The notes: generated from the letters alone by a model not told the origin. A DNA stretch of 64,000 nucleotides from an uncultured Erysipelotrichaceae bacterium (GCA_947385085.1 CANDJN010000008.1:1-64000), one strand, 5' to 3'; counted from the first letter of the stretch, positions 54,014-64,000 are shown. Made by a program: numbers and translations.

Positions 54014-54037
54014 GTCGTTTGAAAAGGCGGGGTATTT

Positions 54038-54652
54038 ATGAATCATCATTATTTTACCGATAATCGTCATTTACCAGAAAACCGGAAGGAAATCTCTTTC
54101 CGGTTTTGGTGTTTTTCATTGGCATTTATGACGGATCTTGGCGTATTTTCAAAAAGCGGCGTGGATTTTGGCACTCGGGTGCTGTTAAACACCGTGGAAA
54201 AACAAGCGGATACATTAGGCAATGAGCTGCTAGACATGGGATGCGGCTATGGAGTGATCGGCATCTGCTTAAAAAAAACGTTTCCCGATAAAAGCATGAC
54301 GATGGTGGATATCAATCCGCGGGCGGTGGAGCTTGCCGCTTTGAACGCGCAGAAAAACGATGTGCAGGCGCAAATTCTCGTTTCCGACGGCTTTGAAGAA
54401 CTGCACGATCATACATACAGCGATATCCTAACCAATCCTCCGATCAGAGCCGGCAAAAAAGTCATCTATGCGATGTTTGCGGGCGCTTATGAGCATCTGC
54501 GTCCGGGCGGCAGCTTATGGGTCGTTATCCGCAAGGCGCAGGGAGCGCCCAGTGCGCACAATTACATCACATCCGTTTTTGGCAATTGCGAGGTCATTGG
54601 CAAGGAAAATGGTTATTTTGTATTAAAAGCCCAAAAGGCATTGACAATTTGA
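54038..54652 (+). CDS. RsmC/YbxB-like class I methyltransferase
   Basis: 204 residues. SAM motif LLDMGCGYGVIGI, motif DINPRAVELA, and the catalytic NPPIRAGK, which is diagnostic of RsmC-like N2-guanine RNA methyltransferases. Between rplL and rpoB it is in the same place as ybxB in Bacillus. The rpoB promoter starts inside its last codons. Confidence 0.88.
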   Translation: MNHHYFTDNRHLPENRKEISFRFWCFSLAFMTDLGVFSKSGVDFGTRVLLNTVEKQADTLGNELLDMGCGYGVIGICLKKTFPDKSMTMVDINPRAVELAALNAQKNDVQAQILVSDGFEELHDHTYSDILTNPPIRAGKKVIYAMFAGAYEHLRPGGSLWVVIRKAQGAPSAHNYITSVFGNCEVIGKENGYFVLKAQKALTI

Positions 54653-54669
54653 CAAACAGTTGATATTAT
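54641..54669 (+). promoter_or_regulatory. rpoBC promoter
   Basis: TTGACA, 17 bp, TATTAT, overlapping the end of the methyltransferase gene, about 80 bp before rpoB. Confidence 0.6.
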
Positions 54670-54751
54670 AATAAATTGCATAATACTAAAACTTTAAAAT
54701 GGCAATTTTCGCCAATTTTTGAGCGAACAAACAGAAGAAAGGATGGCGTAC

Positions 54752-57700
54752 ATGGACAACAAACAGCCTTATCGAATTGTCGCTTCCGGTAAAAAGGCAG
54801 AGCGTCGGGACTATTCAAAGGTCAGTGGAAATCTGGAGCTGCCCAACCTGGTAGAAATCCAGACCAACTCATTTGAATGGTTCAAAAATGAAGGAATCGG
54901 AGAGGTTTTCAATGAGATTTATCCGATCAGCAACTATGGCGGAAATATCCGGTTGAAATTCATTGATTATGAATTCGGTGAACCGAAATATACCGCAGAA
55001 CAATCGCAGTATCGCGAATGTAACTTTGCGGCGCCGCTGAAAGCACGGATGGAACTGGAAATCACCGATAACCAAACCGGTGAGGTTATGAATAAATGGG
55101 AAGATGTATTCCTGGGCGATTTCCCTTTGATGACTGAAACCGGCACCTTCATTATCAATGGTGCGGAGCGCGTCATCGTATCACAGATTGTCCGATCACC
55201 GGGCGCATATTTCTCTACCGGATATGAAGAAAAAACCGGCAAAGAATCCTATGCCTGCGAATTGATCCCAAGCCGCGGTACCTGGCTGGAATTTATGACC
55301 GAATTGAAAAAAGCGACGACTGGTCGTCTTTTAAGCGTGAGCGTTGATCGCAAGCGTAAAATTGCATCATCGGTATTGTTTAAAGCGCTGGGTATGTCAT
55401 TGGATATGGATCGCAGTGATGATACACAGGATATTACCCAAATCAAAGTGTTCTTACAGGCATTGGGAAGAAATGTTGTGGAAGACATCCCGATGGATGA
55501 AGAAAAACGCGATTTCATGAATTTATACTTAACGTTATATGATACATTCTTCGGCAAGTACGAAGAAATCGAACATACGCTGTTAAGCGACAAGGTGAAA
55601 ACGACGCAGGAAGCGCTGTTGTCCATTTATGAGAATCAACGTTCTGATGAAATTCCGACATTAGAGGGTTCCATCACGTTGATGAACGCAAAATTCTTTG
55701 ATCCGCGTCGTTATGATTTAACGAAGGCAGGACGTTTTAAACTGCGCAAGAAGCTGAATGCGATTAATCGCATTGAAAAGAACCGCCTGGCACAGGATAT
55801 TTTAAACACCGATGGCTCTGTGTTTATGGAAAGCGGAACCAAGGTGAACCGCGACGAGCGTAATGCGTTAAAAGCGGAGCTGGCAAAAGGTATGCACATG
55901 AGCGCATTCCCGTTCAATGCCTTGTTTGCGCATCCGGATTGTGTTACGGTGCCGACAAGCAACGGCATGGGACTCGTTGGCCGTGTATTGGCGAATGATG
56001 TGGAATGCAAGGACGTCACCTTATATGAAGGACACATTTTGAGTGAAACCGATGTGAAGATGTTAATGCAGGAAATGGATCAGGTTTGTGTGCATGGCGG
56101 CGTCATTGCGAAGGATGTCACTTTGACAAAAGAAAATTTCAATGCCGTTATGGACTATGGCCAGCGGATGTATGTCTTGGCACGTCTTACCGATCAAAGC
56201 GGCAAGGATGTATGCGGCGAAGACGGCGAGAGCTATGCGGAGGGCTACACACCGCGCAAGAAGAACAATGCGTTAAGCAACGGCGATCTGGAAACCATCA
56301 AACAGCTGGTGATGAACGGTATGGAAATTCACGCATGGCTGGTAGGTGCCGCCGTGCAGGAAATTTACGTTCGCACCGATGATGATGCGGTGGTGAAAAT
56401 CATCGGCAACGATCCGTATGCGAATAAGCACACCATTACGATTTCCGATATTTATGCCCTTTATTCTTATAATTTGAATGTGATGGAGGGCGTAGGCGAA
56501 ACCGATGATATCGATATGCTGGGAAATCGTCGGATTCGTTCCGTCGGTGAATTGATTCAAAATCAGTTCCGGATCGGCTTAAGCCGGATGGAGCGCGTGG
56601 TAAAAGAGCGGATGTCGATTGCGGATACCGCAACATTGACGCCGAAAAAATTAACCAACATTCGTCCGTTAACGGCGGCGATTAAGGAATTCTTCTCGTC
56701 CTCGCAGTTATCGCAGTTTATGGATCAACAGAATCCATTGGCGGAGCTTACCAACAAACGCCGTATTTCTGCGTTGGGTCCGGGCGGCTTGACGCGTGAT
56801 CGCGCCGGCTTTGAGGTTCGTGACGTTCACTCCTCACACTATGGACGTATTTGCCCGATTGAAACACCGGAAGGTCCTAACATCGGTTTGATTTCCAACT
56901 TGACATCGTATGGAAAGATCAATGAATACGGCTTTATCCAAACCCCGTATCGGTTGGTGAATCCGGATGGTACGGTACAGGAGGAAGCGATTTACTTAAG
57001 CGCAGACGAAGAAGCGGACTATGTCATCGCACAGGCCAACGAGGTGGTCGGCGGTCGTTTGATCAACGATCAGGTCGTAGCGCGTAAAGGCGGCGATACG
57101 ATCATCGCACGCCGTGAAGAGGTGGAGCTGGCCGACGTCAGTCCGAAACAGATCGTATCGGTTGCGACTGCCTGCGTGCCGTTCTTAGAAAACGACGATG
57201 CATCGCGTGCCTTGATGGGCGCCAATATGCAGCGTCAGGCCGTGCCGCTGCTCAATCCGCATTCCCCGTATGTCGGAACCGGCATCGAATATAAGATTGC
57301 CAAGGATTCCGGCGCGGGTATCGTTGCGAAAGCAGACGGTGTTGTCGAATATGTGGATTCCCAACGTATCGTTGTCAGTGAAGCGGAAGGAAACCGCGAA
57401 TATAACATTCGTAAATTCGAGCGTTCCAATGCCGGAACGTCGATCAATCAGCGCCCGATCGTCAAAAAAGGCGAAAAGGTGGAAAAAGGCGATATTCTTG
57501 CCGATGGACCGTCAATGGAAAAAGGCGAATTGGCACTGGGACAAAACGTAACCATCGCCTACATGACATGGTATGGCTACAACTATGAAGATGCGATCAT
57601 CATGTCGGAACGATTGGTTCGCGATGATGTTTATACCTCGGTTCATATCGAAGAATATGACATCGACTGCCGTGAAACCAAACTGGGGCCGGAAGAAATT

Positions 57701-58993
57701 ACCCGTGATATTCCCAACGTATCGGAAAGCGCAGTGCGCAACCTGGACAGCCGCGGCATTATCATGGTCGGCGCCGAGGTGGCGGAAGGCGACATTCTGG
57801 TCGGCAAGGTAACGCCGAAAGGTCAAAGCGAAATTTCTCCGGAAGAAAAGCTGTTGTTGGCGATCTTCGGTGAGAAATCGCGCGAGGTTCGTGACAACTC
57901 CTTGAAGGTGCCGCACGGCGGTGCCGGTATCGTCCATTCCATCCGCGTATTCAAACGCAGTGAAGGACATGAATTACCGCCGGGGGTCAATGAAACGATC
58001 AAGGTTTACATCGTTCAGAAACGTAAAATTTCCGAAGGCGATAAGATGGCCGGACGACACGGCAACAAAGGTGTCATCTCCAAGATCTTACCGGTAGAGG
58101 ATATGCCGTATATGCCGGATGGCACGCCGGTGGACATCATGTTAAATCCATTCGGTGTCCCTTCGCGTATGAACATCGGACAGGTATTGGAAATTCATTT
58201 GGGATATGCCGCGAAGAAGCTGGGCGTGAAATTCGCAACGCCGGTATTCGACGGTATTAACAATGAAGAACTGCGCCAGATCATGGAAGAAGCAGCCATG
58301 ACGAAGGATGGAAAACAAATATTATACGATGGACGTACCGGTGAGGCGTTTGATGAACGCATCTCGGTCGGCGTCATGTATATGATCAAATTGGCACACA
58401 TGGTTGACGATAAGCTGCACGCTCGTGCAACCGGACCGTATTCTCTCGTAACGCAGCAGCCGTTGGGCGGTAAAGCACAAAACGGCGGACAGCGTTTCGG
58501 TGAGATGGAGGTTTGGGCGCTGGAGGCTTACGGTGCGGCGCATACCCTGCAGGAAATCCTGACGGTGAAATCCGATGATATTGTCGGAAGAACCAAAACC
58601 TATGAAGCCATTATCAAAGGAAAAGACATTCCTGATCCGGGAATTCCCGAATCCTTCCGCGTGTTGAAACACGAGCTTCAGGCATTGGCAATCGACGTGA
58701 AGCTGCTGGATGATGAAGGAAAAGAGGTTGACCTCAAAAAATCCGATGATGATTCCAAACAGCGCAGCACTCAGTCCCTGCCGATTCCGCCGCAGCCGGA
58801 TGATATTGATGAGTCCGACTTGGTAGATATGGAAATCGAAAGCGAAGAAGAGGAAGACAGCGATGCCAATACCGAAATCGAATTGGATGAAAACGATGCG
58901 GTGCTGGCCTTTGCGGAAGAAGAAATGGATGAAGACGAAGAAGTATTGATCGAGGATTTTGAAGATATCGACGAAGAAGATAAGGAGGCGTAG
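54752..58993 (+). CDS. rpoB: RNA polymerase subunit beta
   Basis: 1413 residues from ATG 54752, 9 nt after AAAGG (in-frame upstream TTG and ATG are less well placed). Core motifs include GADR-equivalent FMDQQNPLAELTNKRRISAL, HSSHYGRICPIETPEGPNIG and GDKMAGRHGNKGVIS. It is about 200 residues longer than the Bacillus protein: extra sequence in the lobe region (roughly residues 370-560) and an acidic tail over the last 80-90 residues. The rifampicin-pocket residue equivalent to E. coli His526 is Asn (codon AAC at 56753-56755). Confidence 0.98.
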   Translation: MDNKQPYRIVASGKKAERRDYSKVSGNLELPNLVEIQTNSFEWFKNEGIGEVFNEIYPISNYGGNIRLKFIDYEFGEPKYTAEQSQYRECNFAAPLKARMELEITDNQTGEVMNKWEDVFLGDFPLMTETGTFIINGAERVIVSQIVRSPGAYFSTGYEEKTGKESYACELIPSRGTWLEFMTELKKATTGRLLSVSVDRKRKIASSVLFKALGMSLDMDRSDDTQDITQIKVFLQALGRNVVEDIPMDEEKRDFMNLYLTLYDTFFGKYEEIEHTLLSDKVKTTQEALLSIYENQRSDEIPTLEGSITLMNAKFFDPRRYDLTKAGRFKLRKKLNAINRIEKNRLAQDILNTDGSVFMESGTKVNRDERNALKAELAKGMHMSAFPFNALFAHPDCVTVPTSNGMGLVGRVLANDVECKDVTLYEGHILSETDVKMLMQEMDQVCVHGGVIAKDVTLTKENFNAVMDYGQRMYVLARLTDQSGKDVCGEDGESYAEGYTPRKKNNALSNGDLETIKQLVMNGMEIHAWLVGAAVQEIYVRTDDDAVVKIIGNDPYANKHTITISDIYALYSYNLNVMEGVGETDDIDMLGNRRIRSVGELIQNQFRIGLSRMERVVKERMSIADTATLTPKKLTNIRPLTAAIKEFFSSSQLSQFMDQQNPLAELTNKRRISALGPGGLTRDRAGFEVRDVHSSHYGRICPIETPEGPNIGLISNLTSYGKINEYGFIQTPYRLVNPDGTVQEEAIYLSADEEADYVIAQANEVVGGRLINDQVVARKGGDTIIARREEVELADVSPKQIVSVATACVPFLENDDASRALMGANMQRQAVPLLNPHSPYVGTGIEYKIAKDSGAGIVAKADGVVEYVDSQRIVVSEAEGNREYNIRKFERSNAGTSINQRPIVKKGEKVEKGDILADGPSMEKGELALGQNVTIAYMTWYGYNYEDAIIMSERLVRDDVYTSVHIEEYDIDCRETKLGPEEITRDIPNVSESAVRNLDSRGIIMVGAEVAEGDILVGKVTPKGQSEISPEEKLLLAIFGEKSREVRDNSLKVPHGGAGIVHSIRVFKRSEGHELPPGVNETIKVYIVQKRKISEGDKMAGRHGNKGVISKILPVEDMPYMPDGTPVDIMLNPFGVPSRMNIGQVLEIHLGYAAKKLGVKFATPVFDGINNEELRQIMEEAAMTKDGKQILYDGRTGEAFDERISVGVMYMIKLAHMVDDKLHARATGPYSLVTQQPLGGKAQNGGQRFGEMEVWALEAYGAAHTLQEILTVKSDDIVGRTKTYEAIIKGKDIPDPGIPESFRVLKHELQALAIDVKLLDDEGKEVDLKKSDDDSKQRSTQSLPIPPQPDDIDESDLVDMEIESEEEEDSDANTEIELDENDAVLAFAEEEMDEDEEVLIEDFEDIDEEDKEA

Positions 58994-58996
58994 TGC

Positions 58997-61900
58997 ATGA
59001 GTGTGAACAATTTTGCCTCAATTCAAGTAAGCCTGGCATCACCACAGCGTATTCATGAGTGGAGTCACGGCGAAGTAAAAAAACCGGAAACCATCAACTA
59101 CCGTTCCCAGAAGCCGGAACGCGACGGTTTGTTTTGCGAACGGATTTTCGGCCCCAGCAAGGACTGGGAGTGCTACTGCGGTAAGTATAAGAAGGTTCGT
59201 TATAAAGGTGTTGTCTGCGATCGCTGCGGTGTGGAGATCACAAAATCAAGCGTGCGCCGTGAACGCATGGGACATATCGAGCTGGCTGCGCCGGTAGCGC
59301 ATATTTGGTATTTGCGCGGTATTCCCAGCCGTATGGCGATGCTTTTGGATGTAACGCCGAAGCAGTTAGAAGAAGTGGTGTACTTCGTTTCCTGGATCGT
59401 AACCGATCCCAAGGATACGAAGCTGGAATACAAACAAATTCTTTCCGAAAAGGAATATCGTGAAAACGTTGCGATTTACGGGCCGGGCAGCTTTGTGGCC
59501 CAGACCGGTGCCGAAGCAGCGCAGACGCTGTTGGAAGAAGTAAATCTGGATCAGGAATATGCGAATATTCAGGAACAGCTGGAAACGGCCAACGGTGAAA
59601 AACGCAAAAAATTGATTAAGCGTTTGGATACGGTCGAAGCTTTCCGCAATTCCGACAATAAGCCGGAGTGGATGGTGCTCAGCGTGATTCCGGTTATTCC
59701 GCCGGATCTGCGTCCGATGCTGCAGCTGGACGGCGGACGCTTTGCGACCAGCGATTTGAACGATTTGTATCGCCGTGTTATCACCCGAAACAACCGTTTG
59801 AAAAAGCTGTTGGAATTGGGAACACCGGCTATCATCGTACAGAACGAAAAGCGTATGTTACAGGAAGCGGTGGATGCGCTGATTGATAACGGACGTCGCT
59901 CCAAGCCGATTACCGGCGCCGGCGGTCGTGCCCTGAAATCCTTATCTCATTCTTTAAAGGGTAAGCAGGGACGTTTCCGTCAAAACCTGTTGGGAAAACG
60001 TGTCGACTTCTCCGGACGTTCCGTTATTGCGGTCGGACCGGATTTGAAAATGTATCAATGCGGTATTCCCCGGGAAATGGCAATTCAGTTATTCAAACCG
60101 TTTGTCATCAATGAAATTGTCAATCGGGAAATTGCCTCCAATCCTAAAACTGCCGAGAAGCTGATTGATCGTCAGGATTCTCGTGTTTGGGATATTGTCG
60201 AAGATGTGATCGACGGCTATCCGGTATTGATGAACCGTGCCCCGACGCTGCATCGTCTGGGAATTCAGGCGTTCAAACCGAAGCTGGTCGAAGGAAGGGC
60301 AATTCGTCTTCATCCGTTAGTATGTACGGCGTTCAATGCCGACTTTGACGGCGACCAGATGGCAGTCCATGTGCCGCTGGGCGAAGACGCAAGAGCCGAA
60401 GCGCTCGTCATGATGCTGGGCTCCAACAACATTTTGGGCCCGAAAGACGGCAAGCCGATCGTTACGCCATCCCAGGATATGGTCATGGGTAACTTCTATT
60501 TGACGATGGAAGAAACGGAAGCGGAATTCCGCAACGAAGCAGAACGCTATGCCGCTGTGGACTGCGAAGAATCAGCCGCATTGTGGAATACGTATGCGGA
60601 TCATGAAGGCAGTGTGTTCGGTACGGTGAATGAAGTCTTAATGGCTTATGATACCAAGGAGCTTCATTTGCACAACCGTATTGCCATTCGTGCCAGCGCT
60701 CTGAAAAAACAGGGCTTTACGGATGAACAAAATAAAAAATACTTATTGACAACCGTCGGAAAAGTCATCTTTAATAGTATGTTCCCGGATGACTTCCCGT
60801 ATTTGAACGAAGTATCCAAAGCGAACTTTGAGGCCACACCGGATCGCTATTTCTTAGCGATGGGTCAGGATGTAAAACAGGCCATTAAAGAATTGCCGAT
60901 TGTGCCGGCGTTCAAAAAGAAAGACTTAGGTAAAGTCATCGGTGAAATCTTTAAACGCTATAGTACCGAAAAAACCTCTCAGATTTTGGATGAAATCAAG
61001 GATATGGGATTCAAATATTCCACGGTAGCGGGCATCACGGTTTCGCTGGCCGATATTGAAGTCGCTCCGAATAAAACGGAAATGGTGGAATACGGTAAAC
61101 AAAAGGCCGAGGAATTGAAAATGCTGAGAGCGAAAGGCAAATTGACGATGCAGGAGTGGGAGCGTCATTTGAATAAGCTGTGGGCTGATGTCAAGGATGA
61201 GATCGCCGATTCCTTAATGGCATCCTTGGATCGCAAAAACTCCATCAACATGATGGCGCGTTCCGGTGCCCGTGGTAATACCTCCAACTTTACCCAGCTG
61301 GCAGGTATGCGCGGCTTGATGGCAAAACCATCACAGTCAAAATCGGCTAAAGGCGGCTATGTGCCAACGATCATTGAGGTTCCGATTTACTCCTGTTTCC
61401 GTGAAGGATTAAACGTGTCTGAATTCTTTATTTCGACGCACGGTGTGCGTAAAGGTCTGACCGATACCGCGTTAAAGACGGCCGAATCCGGATACTTGAC
61501 GCGTCGCTTGGTCGATGTTGCGCAGGATGTGATCGTAAAACAAGAGGACTGCGGTACGGATAAAGGCTATTGGGTAGAACCGATTGTCGATCGGAAAACC
61601 AATACCGTGATCGAAAGCTTATATGATCGTCTGTGCGGACGTTATGCAAAACAGACGGTTACCGATCCGAAAACCGGCGAAGTCATCATAGACAGCGATG
61701 AATTCATTACCGATGAAATTGCCAAGCGCATTGAAGATACGGGCATTGACGGAATGTATATCCGTTCTGCCTTTACTTGTAAGTCCATTTACGGCGTATG
61801 TAAGAAATGCTACGGCAGAAATATGGCAACCGGTAAAGATGTTGAAGTCGGTGAAGCCGTTGGTATTATGGCGGCACAGTCGATCGGTGAGCCTGGTACA

Positions 61901-62881
61901 CAGTTAACCATGCGTACGTTCCACACCGGTGGTGTGGCGAGTGCTGACGGCGGTGATATTACCCAAGGTTTGCCGCGTGTCGAGGAATTGTTTGAAGCAC
62001 GCTGTCCGAAAGGCGCAGCTGTGTTGGCACAGATCAGCGGTGAAATTACCGCCATTGATTCTCCGGAAGGCACTGTCGGCATGGAAGTCGTGATTACCAA
62101 TGAAAAAGAAAGCATTACGCATAAGGTGCTGCCGAGTCAGGCCATTCGTTCCTGGATGAAGGTCGGCGCTGTTGTCGAAGCCGGTGATAAAATTACCGAA
62201 GGCCAGGTCGATCCGAAAGAACTGCTGAAGGTGGCAGGTGTGCGTCAAGTACAGAATTACATTCTGAAAGAAGTGAAGAAGGTTTACCAGAGTCAAGGTA
62301 TTGAAATCAGTGATAAGCATATAGAAGTCATGATCCGCCAGATGCTGCGGAAAGTCGTAGTACTGGAAGGAAATGATACTCGTTTGAATCCTGGTGTACA
62401 GATTTCGTTAACTGAGATCACCAAGGTCAATCGTACCGCATTATTGTCGGGACAGCGTCCGGCTACCTTTAAACCGGTACTGCTTGGTATCTCTAAGGCT
62501 TCGGTGGAAACAGATTCCTTCTTATCAGCGGCATCCTTCCAGGAAACAACCAAGGTATTGACCGATGCGGCAATCAAAGCCAAACGTGATTATCTGATCG
62601 GTTTGAAAGAGAATGTCATTATCGGTAAATTGATTCCGGCAGGAACCGGTTGTGAAGCTGATCGTCCAATGAATCATATTGTAGCAAAGAAGGCAGAGGA
62701 ATTGCGGCAGAAGCGAGAAGCTCGTAATCGCAAGGATGAGGAAGAAGAAATCATGACCTTTGCGAGCGATCGCTCTGATTTCCAGTCCTTCACCCGTGCT
62801 GATGAGTTCGCTGCAGCGTTCGTCAATGAATTACATGATTCTGCGGATACCGCAAGCGAAGAAACGATAATAGAAGAATAA
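58997..62881 (+). CDS. rpoC: RNA polymerase subunit beta'
   Basis: 1294 residues, 3 bp after rpoB, RBS AAGGAGG. The catalytic Mg site is NADFDGDQMAVHVPL. The N-terminal zinc ribbon (CYCGKYK...CDRCGVE) and the second Cys cluster (CGTD...CKSIYGVCKKCYGR) are intact. A 70-residue charged tail ends the protein. Confidence 0.98.
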   Translation: MSVNNFASIQVSLASPQRIHEWSHGEVKKPETINYRSQKPERDGLFCERIFGPSKDWECYCGKYKKVRYKGVVCDRCGVEITKSSVRRERMGHIELAAPVAHIWYLRGIPSRMAMLLDVTPKQLEEVVYFVSWIVTDPKDTKLEYKQILSEKEYRENVAIYGPGSFVAQTGAEAAQTLLEEVNLDQEYANIQEQLETANGEKRKKLIKRLDTVEAFRNSDNKPEWMVLSVIPVIPPDLRPMLQLDGGRFATSDLNDLYRRVITRNNRLKKLLELGTPAIIVQNEKRMLQEAVDALIDNGRRSKPITGAGGRALKSLSHSLKGKQGRFRQNLLGKRVDFSGRSVIAVGPDLKMYQCGIPREMAIQLFKPFVINEIVNREIASNPKTAEKLIDRQDSRVWDIVEDVIDGYPVLMNRAPTLHRLGIQAFKPKLVEGRAIRLHPLVCTAFNADFDGDQMAVHVPLGEDARAEALVMMLGSNNILGPKDGKPIVTPSQDMVMGNFYLTMEETEAEFRNEAERYAAVDCEESAALWNTYADHEGSVFGTVNEVLMAYDTKELHLHNRIAIRASALKKQGFTDEQNKKYLLTTVGKVIFNSMFPDDFPYLNEVSKANFEATPDRYFLAMGQDVKQAIKELPIVPAFKKKDLGKVIGEIFKRYSTEKTSQILDEIKDMGFKYSTVAGITVSLADIEVAPNKTEMVEYGKQKAEELKMLRAKGKLTMQEWERHLNKLWADVKDEIADSLMASLDRKNSINMMARSGARGNTSNFTQLAGMRGLMAKPSQSKSAKGGYVPTIIEVPIYSCFREGLNVSEFFISTHGVRKGLTDTALKTAESGYLTRRLVDVAQDVIVKQEDCGTDKGYWVEPIVDRKTNTVIESLYDRLCGRYAKQTVTDPKTGEVIIDSDEFITDEIAKRIEDTGIDGMYIRSAFTCKSIYGVCKKCYGRNMATGKDVEVGEAVGIMAAQSIGEPGTQLTMRTFHTGGVASADGGDITQGLPRVEELFEARCPKGAAVLAQISGEITAIDSPEGTVGMEVVITNEKESITHKVLPSQAIRSWMKVGAVVEAGDKITEGQVDPKELLKVAGVRQVQNYILKEVKKVYQSQGIEISDKHIEVMIRQMLRKVVVLEGNDTRLNPGVQISLTEITKVNRTALLSGQRPATFKPVLLGISKASVETDSFLSAASFQETTKVLTDAAIKAKRDYLIGLKENVIIGKLIPAGTGCEADRPMNHIVAKKAEELRQKREARNRKDEEEEIMTFASDRSDFQSFTRADEFAAAFVNELHDSADTASEETIIEE

Positions 62882-62886
62882 TTAAT

Positions 62887-62908
62887 AAAGCGCCTATCAT
62901 GGCGCTTT
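62887..62908 (+). terminator. rpoBC terminator
   Basis: AAAGCGCC/GGCGCTTT hairpin followed by T residues, 6 bp after the rpoC stop. Confidence 0.8.
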
Positions 62909-62936
62909 TAACCAACCAGACAAAGGAGGAAGAACA

Positions 62937-63506
62937 ATGAATTGGAACAGAAAAGCAATATTTGAGTCTGCGCTGATATTATTGCTGGCTGGAGCATTAG
63001 TGGGGTGTGGCAGTAAGGAAGAAACTAAAGAAGATCCCAATCCGGAAGTAAAAGATCAGGAAGAAGTGAAAGCAAACTATAGTATCGTAGAAGCTATGAA
63101 GCATATTGAAGCAACAAATACGGTAGAAGAAATAAATGCTATTATAGGTTTTGAAGCTACTACAGATGCAATGATTGGCAGTGATCCGATTTGGAAATTT
63201 GATTCTGATAATTGGATAAGCTTCGAAACTTTTGGCGATGATGATGTTACGATTCGGGCAACCATTGATAAAGAAAGTATAAAAAATGACAATATAAGCA
63301 TACCCAAAACAAGTGATTTGCAAGAAGCCTTGAATAATGGCTCATTCACTTATGAAGAGCTAGTCCAAAAAATCGGAGGAGAGGGAACATTAACAAGTAT
63401 ATCAAAAGGTTCTCGTATTTATACATGGGTAGATAAAAGTGGTATAAGACTAAGCGCAACATTCAACAACGAAAGCGGAAAATGTACGATTGCAAGTTAT
63501 AGGTAA
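62937..63506 (+). CDS. Lipoprotein with repeat pair resembling SmpA/DUF3862 fold
   Basis: 189 residues, RBS AAAGGAGG. Lipobox LVGC (Cys about 23), acidic linker, then two similar halves (IEATNTVEEINAIIGFEATT and EELVQKIGGEGTLTS) with strand-rich segments WKFDSDNWISFETF and YTWVDKSGIRLSATF. This is the pattern of BLIP/SmpA-like tandem domains. Function unknown; surface exposed. Confidence 0.65.
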   Translation: MNWNRKAIFESALILLLAGALVGCGSKEETKEDPNPEVKDQEEVKANYSIVEAMKHIEATNTVEEINAIIGFEATTDAMIGSDPIWKFDSDNWISFETFGDDDVTIRATIDKESIKNDNISIPKTSDLQEALNNGSFTYEELVQKIGGEGTLTSISKGSRIYTWVDKSGIRLSATFNNESGKCTIASYR

Positions 63507-63555
63507 TAAAAAAGGCGGATAAATCATTATAAAGTAGCTATCTTCCTTTTATAGG

Positions 63556-63580
63556 AAAGCGTCTGAGAAGGCGCTTTTTT
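63556..63580 (+). terminator. Lipoprotein gene terminator
   Basis: AGCGTC/GGCGCT stem with T run. Confidence 0.55.
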
Positions 63581-63711
63581 AATGATCCAAAGTCATGTAG
63601 AGGTCAGCGCAGATAATGAAAGCCATCCGATATTACAAGTGAGCCTTTTATGGTATCAAAACATGGAAAGATACATCACATGAAGCTAAAGAAAATCAAG
63701 GAGAAGATAAC

Positions 63712-63885
63712 ATGATAAGATTACTGCGGAAAACAGGTATAGAGAAAGTGGCGGACATTTGGCTTAATACCAATAATAAAATACATTGTCTCATTAATAA
63801 AAATTACTGGCAGAATTATTTTCATATCGTAAAAGAATGGTTTTCGCGGTTAGAAGTGTATTTTATATCAAAGAGAGAAGTTTGA
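63712..63885 (+). pseudogene. Truncated GNAT acetyltransferase
   Basis: RBS AAGGAG, then ATG and 57 codons (KVADIWLNTNNKIHCLINKNYW ...) that match the N-terminal third of GNAT enzymes of about 150 residues; TGA at 63883 ends it and no acetyl-CoA loop follows. The last 115 bp and the stretch 63593-63711 show no intact gene. Confidence 0.5.
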
Positions 63886-64000
63886 AATTCAGGTAGATCA
63901 TATTGATGAAGCACGGGTGAAAAAGAATACTTGCTGGAATGGAAATCGCAGAAGCATCTATTTGACTTGATGTGAAAACGCGGCAAATATAAGATTCTTA

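Overview
The window looks like chromosomal DNA from a low-to-moderate GC Firmicute, most likely class Erysipelotrichia. I infer this from the gene content and protein style, not from a search. Supporting signs are Shine-Dalgarno-led genes with GTG/TTG starts, a glmS ribozyme, an L10 leader, an F-type ATP synthase with a Na+-type c subunit, and a Mollicutes-like RpoB (Asn at the rifampicin position 526, extra lobe sequence, long acidic tail). No tRNA, rRNA or CRISPR array was seen.

Layout. 1-20.7 kb is mostly housekeeping and transport: the 3' part of a Ca2+-repeat surface protein, an Rpn/PD-(D/E)XK protein, a pyridoxal-kinase-like gene and an Fe-S aldo/keto reductase, a NodB deacetylase, proC, a phosphoesterase, a DUF815 ATPase/PfkB operon, a heterodimeric ABC exporter with one degenerate ATP site, a TetR-flavodoxin-FMN_bind operon and a lipid kinase. 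20.7-26.3 kb is an accessory island ending at the 3' end of rlmD. It holds a decayed HipA/CtkA-like kinase with its small partner, an IS200-type element, a frameshifted IS256-type transposase, an AlbA_2 (Schlafen-like) protein, and several diverged copies of sequence resembling the rlmD 3' end and what follows it. I read these copies as scars of repeated integration at rlmD.

26-39 kb holds rlmD, a bitopic low-complexity protein, an ECF S component, two tandem XRE pairs, an HTH-TPR regulator followed on the same strand by a 43-residue signal-peptide ORF with its own promoter (a candidate RRNPP-type peptide signalling pair), an LCP ligase, a coiled-coil membrane protein and ribozyme-controlled glmS. 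An IS1182-type element (39.36-41.01 kb) is flanked by a duplicated terminator hairpin.

41-49 kb is upp followed directly by atpZ-like, atpI, atpB-E-F-H-A-G-D-C. 49-51.4 kb is a short AT-rich accessory segment (DUF4143 ATPase behind 23-bp repeats, and an unknown gene). 51.7-62.9 kb is the transcription/translation block rplKA, L10 leader, rplJL, rsmC-like, rpoB, rpoC. The right edge has a lipoprotein and a truncated acetyltransferase. The main candidates for new biology are the peptide/receptor pair at 31.2-32.8 kb and the rlmD-end scar array at 20.7-26.3 kb.
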